A stretch of 64,000 nucleotides of DNA. Source: Paraspadella gotoi (Eukaryota; Chaetognatha). A program made the position numbers and the translations under genes. The notes below the pieces were generated by a model. It searched no databases and was not told the DNA's origin. It saw only the letters and a program-made list of their open reading frames with translations. Every line of letters begins with the position of its first letter. Position 1 is the stretch's first letter. Of the stretch, positions 51,301 through 61,625 are shown piece by piece. The stretch spans positions 12,905,081 to 12,969,080 of the forward strand of contig CM119267.1 of assembly GCA_051294375.1 (NCBI GenBank), written 5' to 3'.

Positions 51301-54285
51301 ATGAAAACTCATTCAAAATTTTTGACTCATCCCATTGAGTGGGGCTACCCCTACTCATAGGAGAGCTAATTTTAATTAATTTTTTTAGAACAAAGTTTGA
51401 AGAGAGATTTAACAACGATTTTTATTTCATAGTGAAACGGACATGTTTCGACTCACATATGAGTCTTCAAACTTTGTTCTAAATCAAATCACAACGAAAC
51501 AAAGGAAAAAAAACACAATTAATTTTTTAAAATATTTTTATGCCAGTCCCTGGAGGATGTCAATATTCACTTGCAAAAAACCGTTTTAAAATTCCTACAA
51601 TAGTTTCCGAGATATAGTCATAAACGCATAAACGTCAGCCTTAAAAGGCAAAATTTATCAGAATAAAACTTTCAAGTTTCTCTAAAGATTTCTGACGCGC
51701 TAGTACTAACTATTTAAAAAAAAAGAAAATGTTTCGCTGATTTCTTCAAGAATTTACCATAAATGAGTTATACGATGGGTACAAATGAAAGTGATATCTC
51801 TAGATGACAAAATTTTTTTCTTCAAGTTTTATATTAAAATTTAAGTATTGTACCAATAGGATTAAGTGAGATACTTTGCCGAAATTTTTGAAAGATTTGT
51901 ACTGCGTAGTTCAAAACTTCAAATCCTTAGTTCTTTAATGGTAAAAAAAGTTATTTTCTTGAATAACTTTTGAAAGAAAAGCGATAGCAAGGTGGGCGTG
52001 GTATCAAATTGAAGCCCTAATCATGGGACATCTTTCTAAAATAGTTTTATTACATTTTATCCATAATAAATTAGAGCTAAAAGTATAAAAGTTTTTTGCA
52101 TTAAAAATTTAAATAAAGGCATATTGTGGCGGTATAATCACACCGCCTCACGTCCACCATCGTTCAGCCAAATCCATTGGCTCAGAGGGGGAACACACCA
52201 TCCCAGGCGTAGTGTTCCATCCACAGTCCTAACGACTTCCCTCTGCGTTGGCAAAGCGAGACCGTCCTAGGGTAACCGCGCCAGTGACTGGATGCGTCAC
52301 TGAGGGTCGGAAGCCCCCAAAGCCAACAGTGAGATGCCCCATCCCAATGGGCATCACAGGCAACCCGGCTGTTGCCATAATATGAAATTTTTTCTTTTTC
52401 TTTTGTAATTTGAAAAGGAAAGACTGAATTACATTTTGATTACCATTAAATTTTCTCTACTGCTTAAATTTGCTTGTATTTTTCAGTTAAAGTAAAAAAC
52501 AAGCACAAATTGTTGTAATAGCTTGATAAAATGTCTTTTTAAATATTAAAAATGATAAATATAAAAATGTTTTCAGCTTGATATAAAAAGTATGGATGTC
52601 TAACTTCTTCTCTGTGAAAAAAAAATTATCATTTTTTATTATCTTTAACTGCAAACAAAAAGCTTGACACTGCTTGTTTATCATAATAAAATTTTAAAAA
52701 ATAGCTGGCGAAATATTTGACAAGACATTATTGTGTTTATTTGTATGGATAATTTTCTTTTAAATATAACAACCTTTATACTAGGATTTTAATTCTATTA
52801 TTTATCATCCATTTTAATTAAGAAAAAGAATTTCGCGGAATAGCCCATTGGAAAGGGTTCATTGAATGACTTAATGATCGAATTTTTTAGGTTTCTTTAC
52901 TGCCCCCATTTCACAAGACATAAAAGGTCATGATTATCGTGTATGTCCAGATTATCTGTACGCTTTCTGCAACCTGCATTCTGAATTTTTTTTTTTCCCT
53001 TTCAAATGTATTATATAAAAACAATTATTTAGAGAATGATCAGTGTGGAGGATGCTATTGGTAAGCCTTAGTTACCCAACATCCCGATGGAATTTTTAAA
53101 CGAGGTTTTTTTTTCATTTATTCGAGACATAATACTAACTATTGGTTCTATTAATTTTATATTGCTTACATGATATTTTGCGTAATCAGAGAAAATTTTA
53201 GCGTGTCAAAAAATATGGAAAAAAAATAGTAAAACGTGTGTGTGTGCGTGAGTTTAACGTTTTAATTTTCGATTGCATGGTTAAAAAAAATCGTGTAATA
53301 TCCATTTTTTTAGTTTCATATTGATTCAAGTATTTTTTGTTGGTATTTTCACTTCATTATAATTTACTGCAATATGTAAATTAGAATATAATACTTACTG
53401 CAATTTAAAAATAAATTTGTTTGTATTATTTATTATGTAAATAAAAATACCTATTTTCGCCTGATTTTTTCATTAATTTTCTTTGATAATAACGTCTGGC
53501 AAAATCACTATACTTTTAAGTGTTTTTTTTTTATATTTAAAATGTGTAAAATAGCTTCATTGCAATACTTCTTAAATTTATAGTCGAAACCTCGTATATA
53601 TCTGGAAGGCGACTGCTTGACCCTCCATTGCGACGTCAAGTACATCATCATGAAGAACTTGCGACCTTTGCACCAAAACCGCGGAGAGGCCATGATAAAG
53701 CCGGGAAGTTGCGTGGAGGAAGGCATGGAACGTCTCGACATTGATCAGCTTTGGCGCGACCGCCAGTACTTCTCCGACATCATCATAATCTGTCAGGGCA
53801 AAGAGCTTCGAGCGAACAAGGTGCTCCTCTCGGCCCGTTCCAAAGTTTTTTGCGCCATGTTTTCTCACCCTATGCGCGAGTCCCAGAGCGGCAAGATCGA
53901 CGTCAACGACATTGATCCGAACGTGTTCGAGCAGATGCTGTGCTACATGTACACCGGCTTCGTTCCCGACATCGAAAAGTTTGCGGAGGAGCTGCTAATC
54001 GCCGCCAACAAGTACGCGCTCGAGGAGCTAAAGACCAGCTGCGTTCGCGTGTTGGAGAACAAGTTAAATCACGAAAACGTCCTCTATATGTTGGCTTTGG
54101 CTGAGAGTTATTTGGCCAAGACGCTCAAAGATGCCGCCTTACACTTTCTTGCCCAGCATCTAGACCTGTTCATGGACAAGAATTTCAAGGTGCAGTGGCA
54201 CAAGTTTAACGATACTCACCCTCTGCTAATGAAGGAGACAGTCAAGTTTTTGTTGGAATGGCAACCCAACGTGAATTTGCCTTGA
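42339..54285 (+). CDS. SPOP-like MATH-BTB protein, two exons, 10.5 kb intron
   Basis: Substrate adaptor of Cullin-3 ubiquitin ligases in the SPOP/Roadkill family. Exon 1 is 42339-43067 (donor GTAAGT) and exon 2 is 53584-54285; they join in phase 0 for 476 residues. Residues 1-118 are a Ser/Pro-rich, charged extension absent from human SPOP, with basic clusters KPSSKRR and PPPKRRK that could be nuclear signals. MATH domain about 122-268: TWTINSFSKCQEELG, WGFKKFIKF, then, across the junction, LTLHCDVKYI. BTB domain about 300-405 (DIIIICQGKELRANKVLLSARS, CYMYTG), followed by a BACK-like helical tail. Exons are GC-rich (over 50%). An acceptor-like TCTAG lies 9-10 bases before the ATG. AATAAA at 54453-54458 is a plausible poly(A) signal. 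Confidence 0.9.
43466..43503 (-). ncRNA. Hammerhead-like motif, left arm (core mutated)
   Basis: Minus strand: CTGATAA instead of CTGATGA, then stem II GACTC / GAGTC, GAAA, CATGTC. The G-to-A change in the core should inactivate it. Confidence 0.6.
44265..44301 (+). ncRNA. Hammerhead-ribozyme motif, right arm (intact core)
   Basis: CTGATGA, stem II GACTC...GAGTC with a 9-base loop, GAAA, then CATGTC: all invariant core positions are present. The predicted cleavage is after the C of ATGTC. Stem I pairing is weak, as in other minimal hammerheads of this type. Confidence 0.72.
46213..46480 (+). mobile_element. SINE-like repeat S1, copy 1 (diverged)
   Basis: Begins TAGTCAGGCATTGCATAAGT and contains CATGACCCGGAGGCTCATTG, matching the heads of copies at 49997 and 61207. 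The 3' half differs. Short frames here are incidental. Confidence 0.6.
46855..47203 (+). repeat. Minisatellite TTGACCAAATTATGCCAG, part 1
   Basis: About 19 units of 18 bp, related to the arrays at 33 and 36 kb but with GCCAG endings. The array continues at 47814-47990 after an inserted element. Confidence 0.9.
47204..47813 (+). mobile_element. TIR element R7, copy 2, inserted in the minisatellite
   Basis: Ends TAAGGCGTATTAAAA and TTTCACTACGCCTTA. The 8-mer TTGACCAA flanks both sides (47196-47203, 47814-47821), as an 8-bp TSD would, though the array itself repeats that 8-mer. It aligns with 30273-30912. Confidence 0.75.
48335..48485 (+). repeat. Repeat B, copy 2
   Basis: Has the complete palindrome TCGTCGCAATCGTTAAGCG / TTTGCGACGA and then matches 9670-9806 nearly base for base. 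Confidence 0.8.
48570..48920. repeat. CT-rich low-complexity tract
   Basis: Pyrimidine-rich sequence with two copies of a block containing CTTTTTCTCTCTTTTCTC and GCTGCTTCTGCTGCTGCC (48705-48750, 48780-48820). The minus-strand Lys/Gln-rich frame over it is an artefact. Confidence 0.7.
49137..49944 (+). mobile_element. TTAA-flanked MITE, copy 3 (uninterrupted)
   Basis: 808 bp between TTAA at 49133-49136 and 49945-49948, termini GAGGAAAGGTCATTCA / TGAATGACCCTTTTTC. It is the best reference copy and provides the empty site for the nested insertion in copy 2. Confidence 0.88.
49997..50280 (+). mobile_element. tRNA-derived SINE S1, copy 2 (best copy)
   Basis: Head resembles a tRNA: A-box-like GTGGCTCATTGAGTAAAGCC and B-box GGTTCAATCCC, flanked by the pairing arms TACCGGG and CCCGGTA. 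A GC-rich body follows (GGACGGCCGTAAGCCGCCTTG), ending AGCGCCTTATCCACATA. The same body is at 61207-61500. Confidence 0.75.
50281..52120. other. AT-rich intronic DNA with decayed repeats
   Basis: Contains fragments related to the 7-bp-TSD family interior in reverse (about 50930-51350) and a truncated hammerhead-family arm at about 51360-51520 that has GAGTCGAAACATGTC in reverse but lacks CTGATGA. A segment at 50468-50580 resembles 9020-9130 in the PRMT5 intron. No coding. Confidence 0.45.
52130..52375. repeat. Isolated GC-rich segment, possibly a SINE
   Basis: About 245 bp of GC-rich DNA in an AT-rich intron, starting with the small hairpin GGCGGTATAATCACACCGCC and ending GGCAACCCGGCTGTTGCC, itself a hairpin. 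No second copy in the window; no tRNA boxes found. Confidence 0.35.
52380..53489. other. AT-rich intronic DNA
   Basis: Nothing recognised apart from a CT-rich family A-like tail (TCATTAATTTTCTTTGAT) just before the right end motif. Confidence 0.4.
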
Positions 54286-54452
54286 TTCAGAAAAAGATCG
54301 GAATCATGAAGCTTAAAATCATGAAGCTTGAACGTTATTACTCTAGGTATACTAACAATTGTTTGTTGCCGGATTATTATAGTTCCATTTAGGAATGAAT
54401 CGTTGGAAGATCTTTCTAGGAGATTATCCCCGACTTATTTATTTATTTTCTA

Positions 54453-54458
54453 ATAAAT
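54453..54458 (+). terminator. Poly(A) signal of the SPOP-like gene
   Basis: AATAAA about 170 bases after the stop codon. Confidence 0.5.
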
Positions 54459-55536
54459 TATTTCTTTTGATCCAGATTTTTAATTTTAAAATTATTAATT
54501 CGTTTTTATAATTAACGTGCGTTGAGACGAGTCATATTTGTAACACGTTCTTTGTGCGTCACATTTATTCGCAATAGAAGGACTTTTGTTTGATAATATT
54601 GCGTTGTTGTTCAATAGGGCATCTATCGACTTTAGGAGACAAATTTTTCAATTTACGAATGATCAATTAGAATGATTATAATGGAGTTTATGTATGTATA
54701 GTAGTATTTCATTAACGGAGGTTAACTCGAATTTGAAACCCTCTTTTTTAGTATTACCGCTATTAGACACATTTTTTTCCGCTGAAAATGGTCATAGAGT
54801 CTCCAAAAATGTGTCATTCTGTTCGTATTTAAACGTTCTTTAAGAAAAAAAAACCTTTCAAAGATTTTTTAAATACTTCTCGCCTCTCCCAGGGGCGTCA
54901 GTGCCACGAGCGTCAAATTTATCGATTTTTGATAATTTTCTTTTATTTTCTTGTTATAATAGCTAATTTTAAATAATTTTTCAATAATATGTTATGATTT
55001 ATTAGGTTATTCCAATAAAAAAATCTTTATAAGATTTGTATTTGCATTGTATCATATCTTTAAACCGGAAAAATGCCACAGACCGGAAATGACTCACAAA
55101 AATCACGTTATTTTCATAAAAATTTCAATTTAGGAATTTTTCCGAAAAAAAAATATATGAAAGCTAGAAAATATTTTAAATTTTATAAGTCATTGCAAAA
55201 GATGAGAAAAAGATAGATACCCGGGACGAAAATGCAGAATTAGTTCATATTTACTTCAATTTGTAAAATTCGGAGCGCGTGACTGGAATCAAGTATGATT
55301 TGACCGGACTCACGCTTGAAATGAGGAAGAACAGGCTTGTCAAGGAAAAGATTTGATGAGAAAAACAGTGAGACTGGATTTAATTTTAAAAACATCTTAA
55401 ATTTAAACGTATTGTAAAATATTTTTTTAAAAAGTTTTTTAGACATTGTGAATATAAATCCTTTCTTTTCGTTGTTTGGACGATTAGAGACAGTTTGAGT
55501 TTAGTTTTGACAACGATTTTATTTAATTCAAAAACA

Positions 55537-55570
55537 GACATGTTTCGGCTTCATTTCAAGCCTTCATCAG
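55537..55570 (-). ncRNA. Hammerhead-ribozyme motif (intact core), left arm
   Basis: Minus strand: CTGATGA, stem II GGCTT...AAGCC, GAAA, CATGTC. Relative to the 44265 motif, stem II bases have changed on both sides (GACTC/GAGTC to GGCTT/AAGCC) while pairing is kept. Confidence 0.72.
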
Positions 55571-56445
55571 CGTTAGTGAACTTTGAAAATATTTTTGTGT
55601 AAAGGAAGAGAGAAAGAGAGATAAACAGAGAGAGAGAGAGGGCAAAGTTTCCAACACAAGAGTTTAGAAAGGACAGTGGTCAATTGGTGAGGACAGGCTG
55701 AAGTTGAGAAAAAGACAGAGTAAGTTGTGAAAAGAAGTGAAATGGTGAAAAAAAAAAAGAGAGAGAAGAGAGAGAGAGAGAGAGAGAAAAACAGTGCAAA
55801 ATCTTTACATTGTGTAATGTATAACAATAAGAAAAATTTTTAAACTGATGAATATAGTGAAAGTATAACAATTAATCTACTTAATAATTAGTGAGAGTGA
55901 AACAGGAAATTTGAAATTGAAAGGATAGATTTGAGAGATGAGTGAGTAAGTAATAAAGTGAAATTGAGAAGTAAAGATAGAGCTCAAAATGAGCTGGCCC
56001 CCCTTGGCATGGGCAAATGAGAGGCATGATCGATGAGGCCGGGTCATTGGCATGTCATAGGCTGAGATGACAGTTGGATTGAGCTTGTCATGGATGCGTC
56101 AGGAAGAGTTCCCTGCGGGAAGAGCCCAAGTGCTATTCGAATGTCTCTCTGGCCTGATACGCCTGCCGACTGCCCTCTTCTCGCCTGCTGGGAGGTGGGC
56201 GGTTGTCCGTTCTTGCCGCTTTTGCGACAGGAGTGTCGGGCTCCTCTCCCTCCTCCTGTAGCCGCCGTTTTGGGCGGCGCTCATTCCACAACTTACTCTG
56301 TCTTTTTCTCAACTTCAGCCTGTCCTCACCAATTGACCACTGTCCTTTCTAAACTCTGTGTTGGAAACTTTGCCCTCTCTCTCTCTCTGTTTATCTCTCT
56401 TTTCTCTCTTCCTTTACACAAAAATATTTTCAAAGTTCACTAACG

Positions 56446-56479
56446 CTGATGAAGGCTTGAAATGAAGCCGAAACATGTC
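56446..56479 (+). ncRNA. Hammerhead-ribozyme motif (intact core), right arm
   Basis: CTGATGA, stem II GGCTT...AAGCC, GAAA, CATGTC. The four bases before the core (AACG) can pair with TGTT after the predicted cleavage site, giving a short stem I. Confidence 0.75.
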
Positions 56480-56544
56480 TGTTTTTTTTTTTTTTGAATT
56501 AAATAAAATCGTTGTCAAAACTAAACTCAAACTGTCTCTAAAAA

Positions 56545-57990
56545 GTTTTTTATAATAATATATCAATCTTTTATGATTACGGAAGAAAAACCTTGCAATA
56601 CCATCATATGTCATAAAAGATCCAGAGATTTAATCACTACAATCTAACGATGCTGATATTATACCGAACACTAAACATGGAAAAATGCCAGAAACTATTA
56701 CAGTTACATTAAAGCAGCAAGAGTGAATATGGTCAGCCATCAGCACTGCTGATCGGGCATGTCTATCAACCGACAACCTTTTTCTCCTTTTACGAGATAT
56801 TGTTGTCACAGTAAAAGTTGTCATGAAAATGGTTTTTCTTTTGCTTTCACTTATTGCTGAGATCCGTAAAGAAGTTCATATGACCAAGTTAAATCTTACA
56901 AAGGTAAAATTTAAAAAAAAAAGTTTTATTGATCGTAATAATATCTCATCTCCAGGAAACCTTTAACTTCTGAAAATTTTTATTGAAATGACCTGTAGGA
57001 CATAAACTCCCTATGTAGTTCGTCGCTTTAAATTTACTTTTGTAAAAGTGTTTAAAAATATAAACAATCAATATTTGTTTAAGCGCGTTCTTGCATTTAT
57101 ATCCTGAATATGCTTATTTCTCGTGCTGTTTTAGCTCTGAGCCCCCAGCAAAAAGTTTATGTCACCATTATGTCATTTTACATGTACATCATGGCGGATG
57201 CGCTCTCCCCTCTAAAAAAATAAACACAATGCAATGAAAGACGCAATGGTGGCGGCTCTTAAAATGGCAATATTTGTTTTGAAATGGGGAAAACAGGCAA
57301 TGCCTTGTATGTACGATGATAGTCATCTGAAGAATTTATAACCGAATAGTCTTGCTTGTTTTTTCAGTTCCAATATTTGTTTTAACAATTTGGTAAAATG
57401 AAATATAAATGAAACATAAAAATTCTTCCATGCTTACACGATTTGAGCCGTCGAGTGAATGGAAAGACAATTCAAATTTCCAAGCTTTCGTCACCTTTTA
57501 AACAGATTTTCTCTGCTCAATGAAGCCACTGAGCGTTAGGTCAAGTTTGCAAGTGCCATGACCTTTGCAATTCCCAATAATCTTGAGCAAACTTCAGGAT
57601 TTTTGCAGGCAATTGATATGAATCAACGCGATCATCCCAAAGTAATAGTTTTAAACTTGAAAACGGTTACGCCCATTTTGGTCACATGATCTCATCTATA
57701 TCCCTCATATACTGATTTTTTTTGCTATAAAAACTTTTGTTATGAAATACATTATTTTTTACTTTTTAAAACTTGGTCTTTGCCATTTTTCTTGTAGCAA
57801 TTAAAATTATTTGAATCTGTGATCATGCTAATAATTTAACTTCCAGTTTTATTATATTATTAAAAATTCTTAATAACGGTTTGAGGTTGTTCAAATTACG
57901 ATTAAATATTTTGGGTAACATTTAAGTATAACAGGTAATACAAATTTTATCCTTATTTTTATAATTATCTAAAAAAAAAAAAAAATTGCT
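56545..57990. other. AT-rich DNA, no supported gene
   Basis: A 64-codon minus-strand frame (56824-56630) has a basic stretch RKRRKR then a hydrophobic segment, but no splice context or recognisable family. I do not call it a gene. Confidence 0.35.
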
Positions 57991-58534
57991 GAAAATCAAT
58001 TATTTTGACGTCGTGGAACTTTAACGCCTCCGGGAAAGGCGAGATATTTAAAAAAATGCATTATAAATGCTTTCATTGTGTATAGCTCTAAAATACGAAA
58101 AGAATGACACCTTTTCATAACTCTCATGACAATTTTCAGCGGAAAAAAATGTGTCTAACCGCTATTTTAATGTTCGATGAAGACCTTACTGACATTTAAA
58201 AACGCAATATAAAACAGGATTAAATTATAATTGAAAACTATATATACTCTTACAATTTATTATTACGAGTAATCGTAAAAAAATATTATAATTTCGACGA
58301 GCAAATACAATTAAAATAGAAAGTGTGGCGAACTGACCTATAGGCATCGAAGATGGCGTTGAAGAGTTGCGTCAATTGCCACGCCAGTTGGCAATGCAGA
58401 TGAGTTCGTTAATAATAGCTTAATTTCTATAATAAAAGTTTCCAGGAACAAAGTTTTATTTTGTTCAGCTTAAAATAGTGACCGTGAAGAGACAGTAATT
58501 ATTAATATATGTTAATGACAGAATCGTTCAATAT

Positions 58535-58725
58535 AAGCAGTCCCTGAGCTTCGGATCAGGCTGTAACACCATGTTACAGGCGGGTTAAGCGCCCCGTCCC
58601 TCTTAACTGCCAGACGACCACCGGGCTAGAACCCCGGACCTTTGGGTTGGGAGGCGAATGTCTTGCCTCCGGTACCAATGGCCGCTGATGAACGATTGGT
58701 GGATTTTAGTCCACCATAACCGTAA
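58535..58725 (-). mobile_element. tRNA-derived SINE-like repeat S2, copy 2
   Basis: On the minus strand: GTGGACTAAAATCCACC hairpin, A-box-like GGCCATTGGTACCGG, CCAACCCAAAGGTCCGGGG, B-box-like GGTTCTAGCCC, and GGGGCGCTTAACCCGCC. It matches 26115-26255. Confidence 0.6.
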
Positions 58726-58830
58726 TAAAATAATCAAAGCATATAGATATTCACTGCTTTTACCATCAAGCAATTACAATATCTATATGCAACAACAAAA
58801 TGGTAGAATTATTCATTAAAAATAATATAA

Positions 58831-58912
58831 AAAGCCTGTCCAAAGTCAGGGGCAAGATAGCTTATTTATTGGAATGGATAATTTTTATATTGGTTGTACC
58901 AATTTCATAAGA
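58831..58912 (-). repeat. Dispersed repeat R1, 5' fragment
   Basis: Reverse-complement copy of the first 80 bp of R1, ending GGTTGTACCAATTTCAT. Confidence 0.8.
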
Positions 58913-59119
58913 CAATAAACTACATGGAACCAAAATAGAATAACCAGTTGTTAACAATAGAGAGTCTTTGTGAAGAAGCAAAGAATTGACTTTGGTAAGT
59001 TACTGTTATTAGTAAGCACAACACTACTACTAGTTCAACCTGTAGGAGTTGATTGACAGTGTTCATTTGTTTGACTAGTATGCTAGAAATTATAAGTAAT
59101 AAGTTGGAATATCTATATT

Positions 59120-59202
59120 GTAAAATGCCGCAGTGGCGACATTGGTAAAGTCGGTGAGAGTGACGCAAATAACTCGGGATCGAATCCCGATGGTAACTCT
59201 TT
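59120..59202 (+). tRNA. tRNA-like sequence, probably pseudogene or SINE head
   Basis: A T-arm is clear (TCGGG ATCGAAT CCCGA) with a B-box GGATCGAATCCC and an A-box-like TGGCGACATTGGTAAAG. However, the 7 bases after the T-arm (TGGTAAC) do not pair with any suitable 5' acceptor strand. It is therefore not a standard functional tRNA. Confidence 0.35.
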
Positions 59203-60243
59203 TATTTATTTATGATTAGAGATTGAAGAAAGAGGGGTTGAAACCTACAAAAGATACAAATGCAAAAGAAAAAAAAATCCGAAAACGTCACTTTGCGTTG
59301 TTTGAAAAATAAATATGCACTTTATACATACAAATATAATTTTTTAAAATTTTAATCGTTTTATACTCGTGATTAATGTTGGTGCTGAGTCGTAACGCAT
59401 TTCTTGACGCATGTTATGTTAAAAATCATGCTTTATTTACCTTCCATGTAAGATCTCTTAAATGCCCTTTGCCCGCTTCCTCCGCTTCCTCTCATTCCTT
59501 CATTCTTCTTGTCTTCCTTTCCTCCCTTTCCTCCCTCTCACCGTCCTTTCCGTCTCTTTTTTTCCCAACAGTTTGTGATTAACGACAAAACAATTCAAAT
59601 GCAATGACAGCGTAACGATGAGAAGGAAGCCCCTTGATTACTTGCCTCTCCTCATCATCATCCTCCTCTTCCTTCTCCCCTTTTCTTCTCGAGACTCTTT
59701 CTCATCCCCCGTTTTTCCATTAGTCTTTTTCTTCTTATCTTAATTTTTTTTTTGTTCCCTCTCACCGGTTTTTTATTTCCAATTTCGTTCACGTTTTTAC
59801 CAAACAAAACGTTCATAAATTTAAGACTTGATGTGACTCAGTATAAAGCTGGCTAAAGCGGAAACAAAGATCAAAAAAAAACCAACCAATCGCTAGTGTT
59901 TGACTTATGTTATTTTCCCTGTTGTATCTCGGGACGTGACAGCGGTTTTCCTCCATGAGACGCGCCCATTGCGGAAGAATTGGATTAACGCCCGCTCTTC
60001 CCACTCGTTATTCCTTTCGGAGCCACGCGCGAAACATTACTGTCATTTTGTCTTCTCTTCGTTGTGCGAGGAATGACCCCAAATAAAAACCCCGAGTGAT
60101 GAATGATGGTCGCGGTCGCGGTCCATCGTTTTTGCATCATCGTTAAAATCCCTCCCATGGGAGCGAAAAAAAATAATAATCTGTGGGAAATTCAATTCGA
60201 TTCTTGTACTGCTTTTGTGAGTTTAAAGAATAGATAAAAAAAA
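59203..60243. other. Non-coding DNA with pyrimidine-rich tracts
   Basis: CT-rich stretches at 59465-59570 and 59640-59760. No gene recognised; slightly higher GC at 59880-60160 without an identifiable exon. Confidence 0.4.
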
Positions 60244-60273
60244 CTCTCGCCAGACGGGCTTAAGCCCGTCTTG

Positions 60274-60690
60274 GGTAGGGCCAAATTTTGTGGTTCAGAA
60301 GTTTGATTTGGAAACTTTCCCAAATAAAACATACATTTCTGAGAAAACTTTCAATGGACCAAAATTTTCTAAAATGGCTAGAAGCATTAGTAATTAATTT
60401 TTTAATATTTATTTATAAATAAAAAATGTTAAAAAATTTTTTTAAATTTTTTTATTTTTAAAAGCATATTCAGATAGCTTATAAAAAGTTGTCTACACAA
60501 AATATAATTCTTTTTTTAATATTTTTATGAAAAGTGGGTCAAAATTGGGAAAAACCTAAAAAAAATCATCACCATCATCCGATAATTTTAGTAGTTTTTG
60601 TTAATTTTCAGCAATAAAACATCAAAATTTTAAAGAGTTGTAATTACATTTTTTGCATAACTTTTTAAGCTCTATCAGAATCAATTAACC
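60274..60690 (+). mobile_element. Element with 7-bp TSD, copy 5, 3'-truncated, nested in A5
   Basis: Starts TAGGGCCAAATTT and stops after CTATCAGAATCAATTA, lacking the GGTCGGCTACCGCTA end. Family A sequence resumes at about 60690 (CCATTTATTGCTTCTTTGTG). Confidence 0.7.
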
Positions 60691-61019
60691 ATTTATTGCT
60701 TCTTTGTGCCGTTTTCATCGTCGTTACTCTGTTTTAACATTGAAAATAGCTCGAGCTAAAAATTTAGATATTTAAATTTGAAGTGTTTTAACTTATTCTT
60801 TCCATCGCTGCTGCTTCTGATTCATCAAAAAACGAGTTAAGCTCTGCAGAGGCTGTCCAGCAGCTGTCCATCTTCTCTATCTTTTTTTCTCTCTTTTTTC
60901 TCTTTTTCTGTTTTTTCGTTCTTTTTTTCTTCTTCTTTTTTTTCCTGTTTTTATTTTTCTTTCTTTTTTTTTCTCTCTTTCACTCATCCACTTATTTGTT
61001 TTATGATGAACGATTCATC

Positions 61020-61205
61020 GTGTCAATGACTATGAATGATTATCATCACAGCAATGAATGACTGTCATCGCAGCAATGAATGATTGTCATCGCAGCAATG
61101 AATGATTGTCATCGCAGCAATGAATGACTATCATCGCAGCAATAAATAACTATCATCGTAGCAATGTATGACTATCATCATAGCAATGAATAACTATCAT
61201 CGCAG
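61020..61205 (+). repeat. Minisatellite, about 21-22-bp unit ATGACTATCATCGCAGCAAT
   Basis: About eight units. Related arrays occupy the same relative place in A3 (40077-40215) and, reversed, at 17150-17475. Confidence 0.85.
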
Positions 61206-61206
61206 C

Positions 61207-61625
61207 TGTAGTCGGGCATTGCAAAGTTCACCCCGCCTCTAAGCATGACACCTTCAGTCGTGACCCGGTGGCTCATTGAGTAAAGCCATCAGCTCATGAC
61301 CACTAGGTACATGGTTCAATCCTAACCCGGTACCTACCCTGCGGGAAGTGTGAGGACGGCCGTAAGCCGCCTTGGGGTTGTGGAAAACCCTCAAGCCTGG
61401 TTCCAAGCCCAGGACCCGTTCCATAGCTGTTAGAAGGGGTTATAGAAGTTACGGATAGTCATCTTCAGCCCACTTAGCGCCTTATCCACACTGGTGAGCC
61501 CATCCTGTCGAGCGTATTCCAACCTTCTGATTCCAGGCCCATGGACGTGCTGAAGATTGCTCCCCTCCCTCCACTGGAAGCAGTGCAGGGTGGGTTACAA
61601 TCAGCCCACTTAGCGCCTTATCCAC
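61207..61625 (+). mobile_element. tRNA-derived SINE S1, copy 3, with duplicated tail
   Basis: Matches 49997-50280 through CAGCCCACTTAGCGCCTTATCCACA. A further 120 bp with a repeat of the same 3' tail then follows, so the tail is tandemly duplicated or the element is longer than the other copy. Confidence 0.7.

Larger units (their letters stand above)
43170..53530 (+). mobile_element. Family A termini flanking almost all of the SPOP-like intron (A4)
   Basis: Left end ATCTCGCCAGACGGGGTTAAGC at 43170 with the palindrome intact, and right end CGTCTGGCAAAATCACTATA at 53493. The two lie 103 bp after exon 1 and 54-91 bp before exon 2. Everything between is other repeats, so either one element has grown by nested insertion or two separate copies are involved. 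Confidence 0.55.
55480..56540. mobile_element. Hammerhead-bearing element with inverted arms, second locus
   Basis: Left arm about 55480-55990 and right arm about 56290-56535 are inverted copies. Outer ends are GACAGTTTGAGTTTAGTTTTGACAACG and its inverse. Each arm has a GA/CT microsatellite and a hammerhead motif. The arms match the element at 43.4 kb in layout but differ in sequence. The GC-rich loop between (55990-56285) is unrelated to that of the other element. Confidence 0.7.
54752..58185. mobile_element. Possible large element with about 170-bp inverted ends
   Basis: Positions 54752-54925 and about 57995-58185 are inverted, diverged copies. Shared blocks include ACCGCTATTAGACACATTTTT, TGTCATTCT and CTCGCCTCTCCCAGGGGCGT (the right copy carries the complement of CGCCTCCGGGAAAGGCGAG). 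The 3.4 kb span contains a hammerhead-type element but no transposase frame. Confidence 0.5.

Noticed and set aside
56630-56824. Seven-transmembrane receptor fragment on the minus strand
   Set aside because: A single hydrophobic segment after a basic run, with no flanking exons or family motif.
59120-59202. Functional tRNA gene
   Set aside because: The T-arm is good, but no acceptor stem pairs with the 3' strand TGGTAAC; kept only as a tRNA-like sequence.
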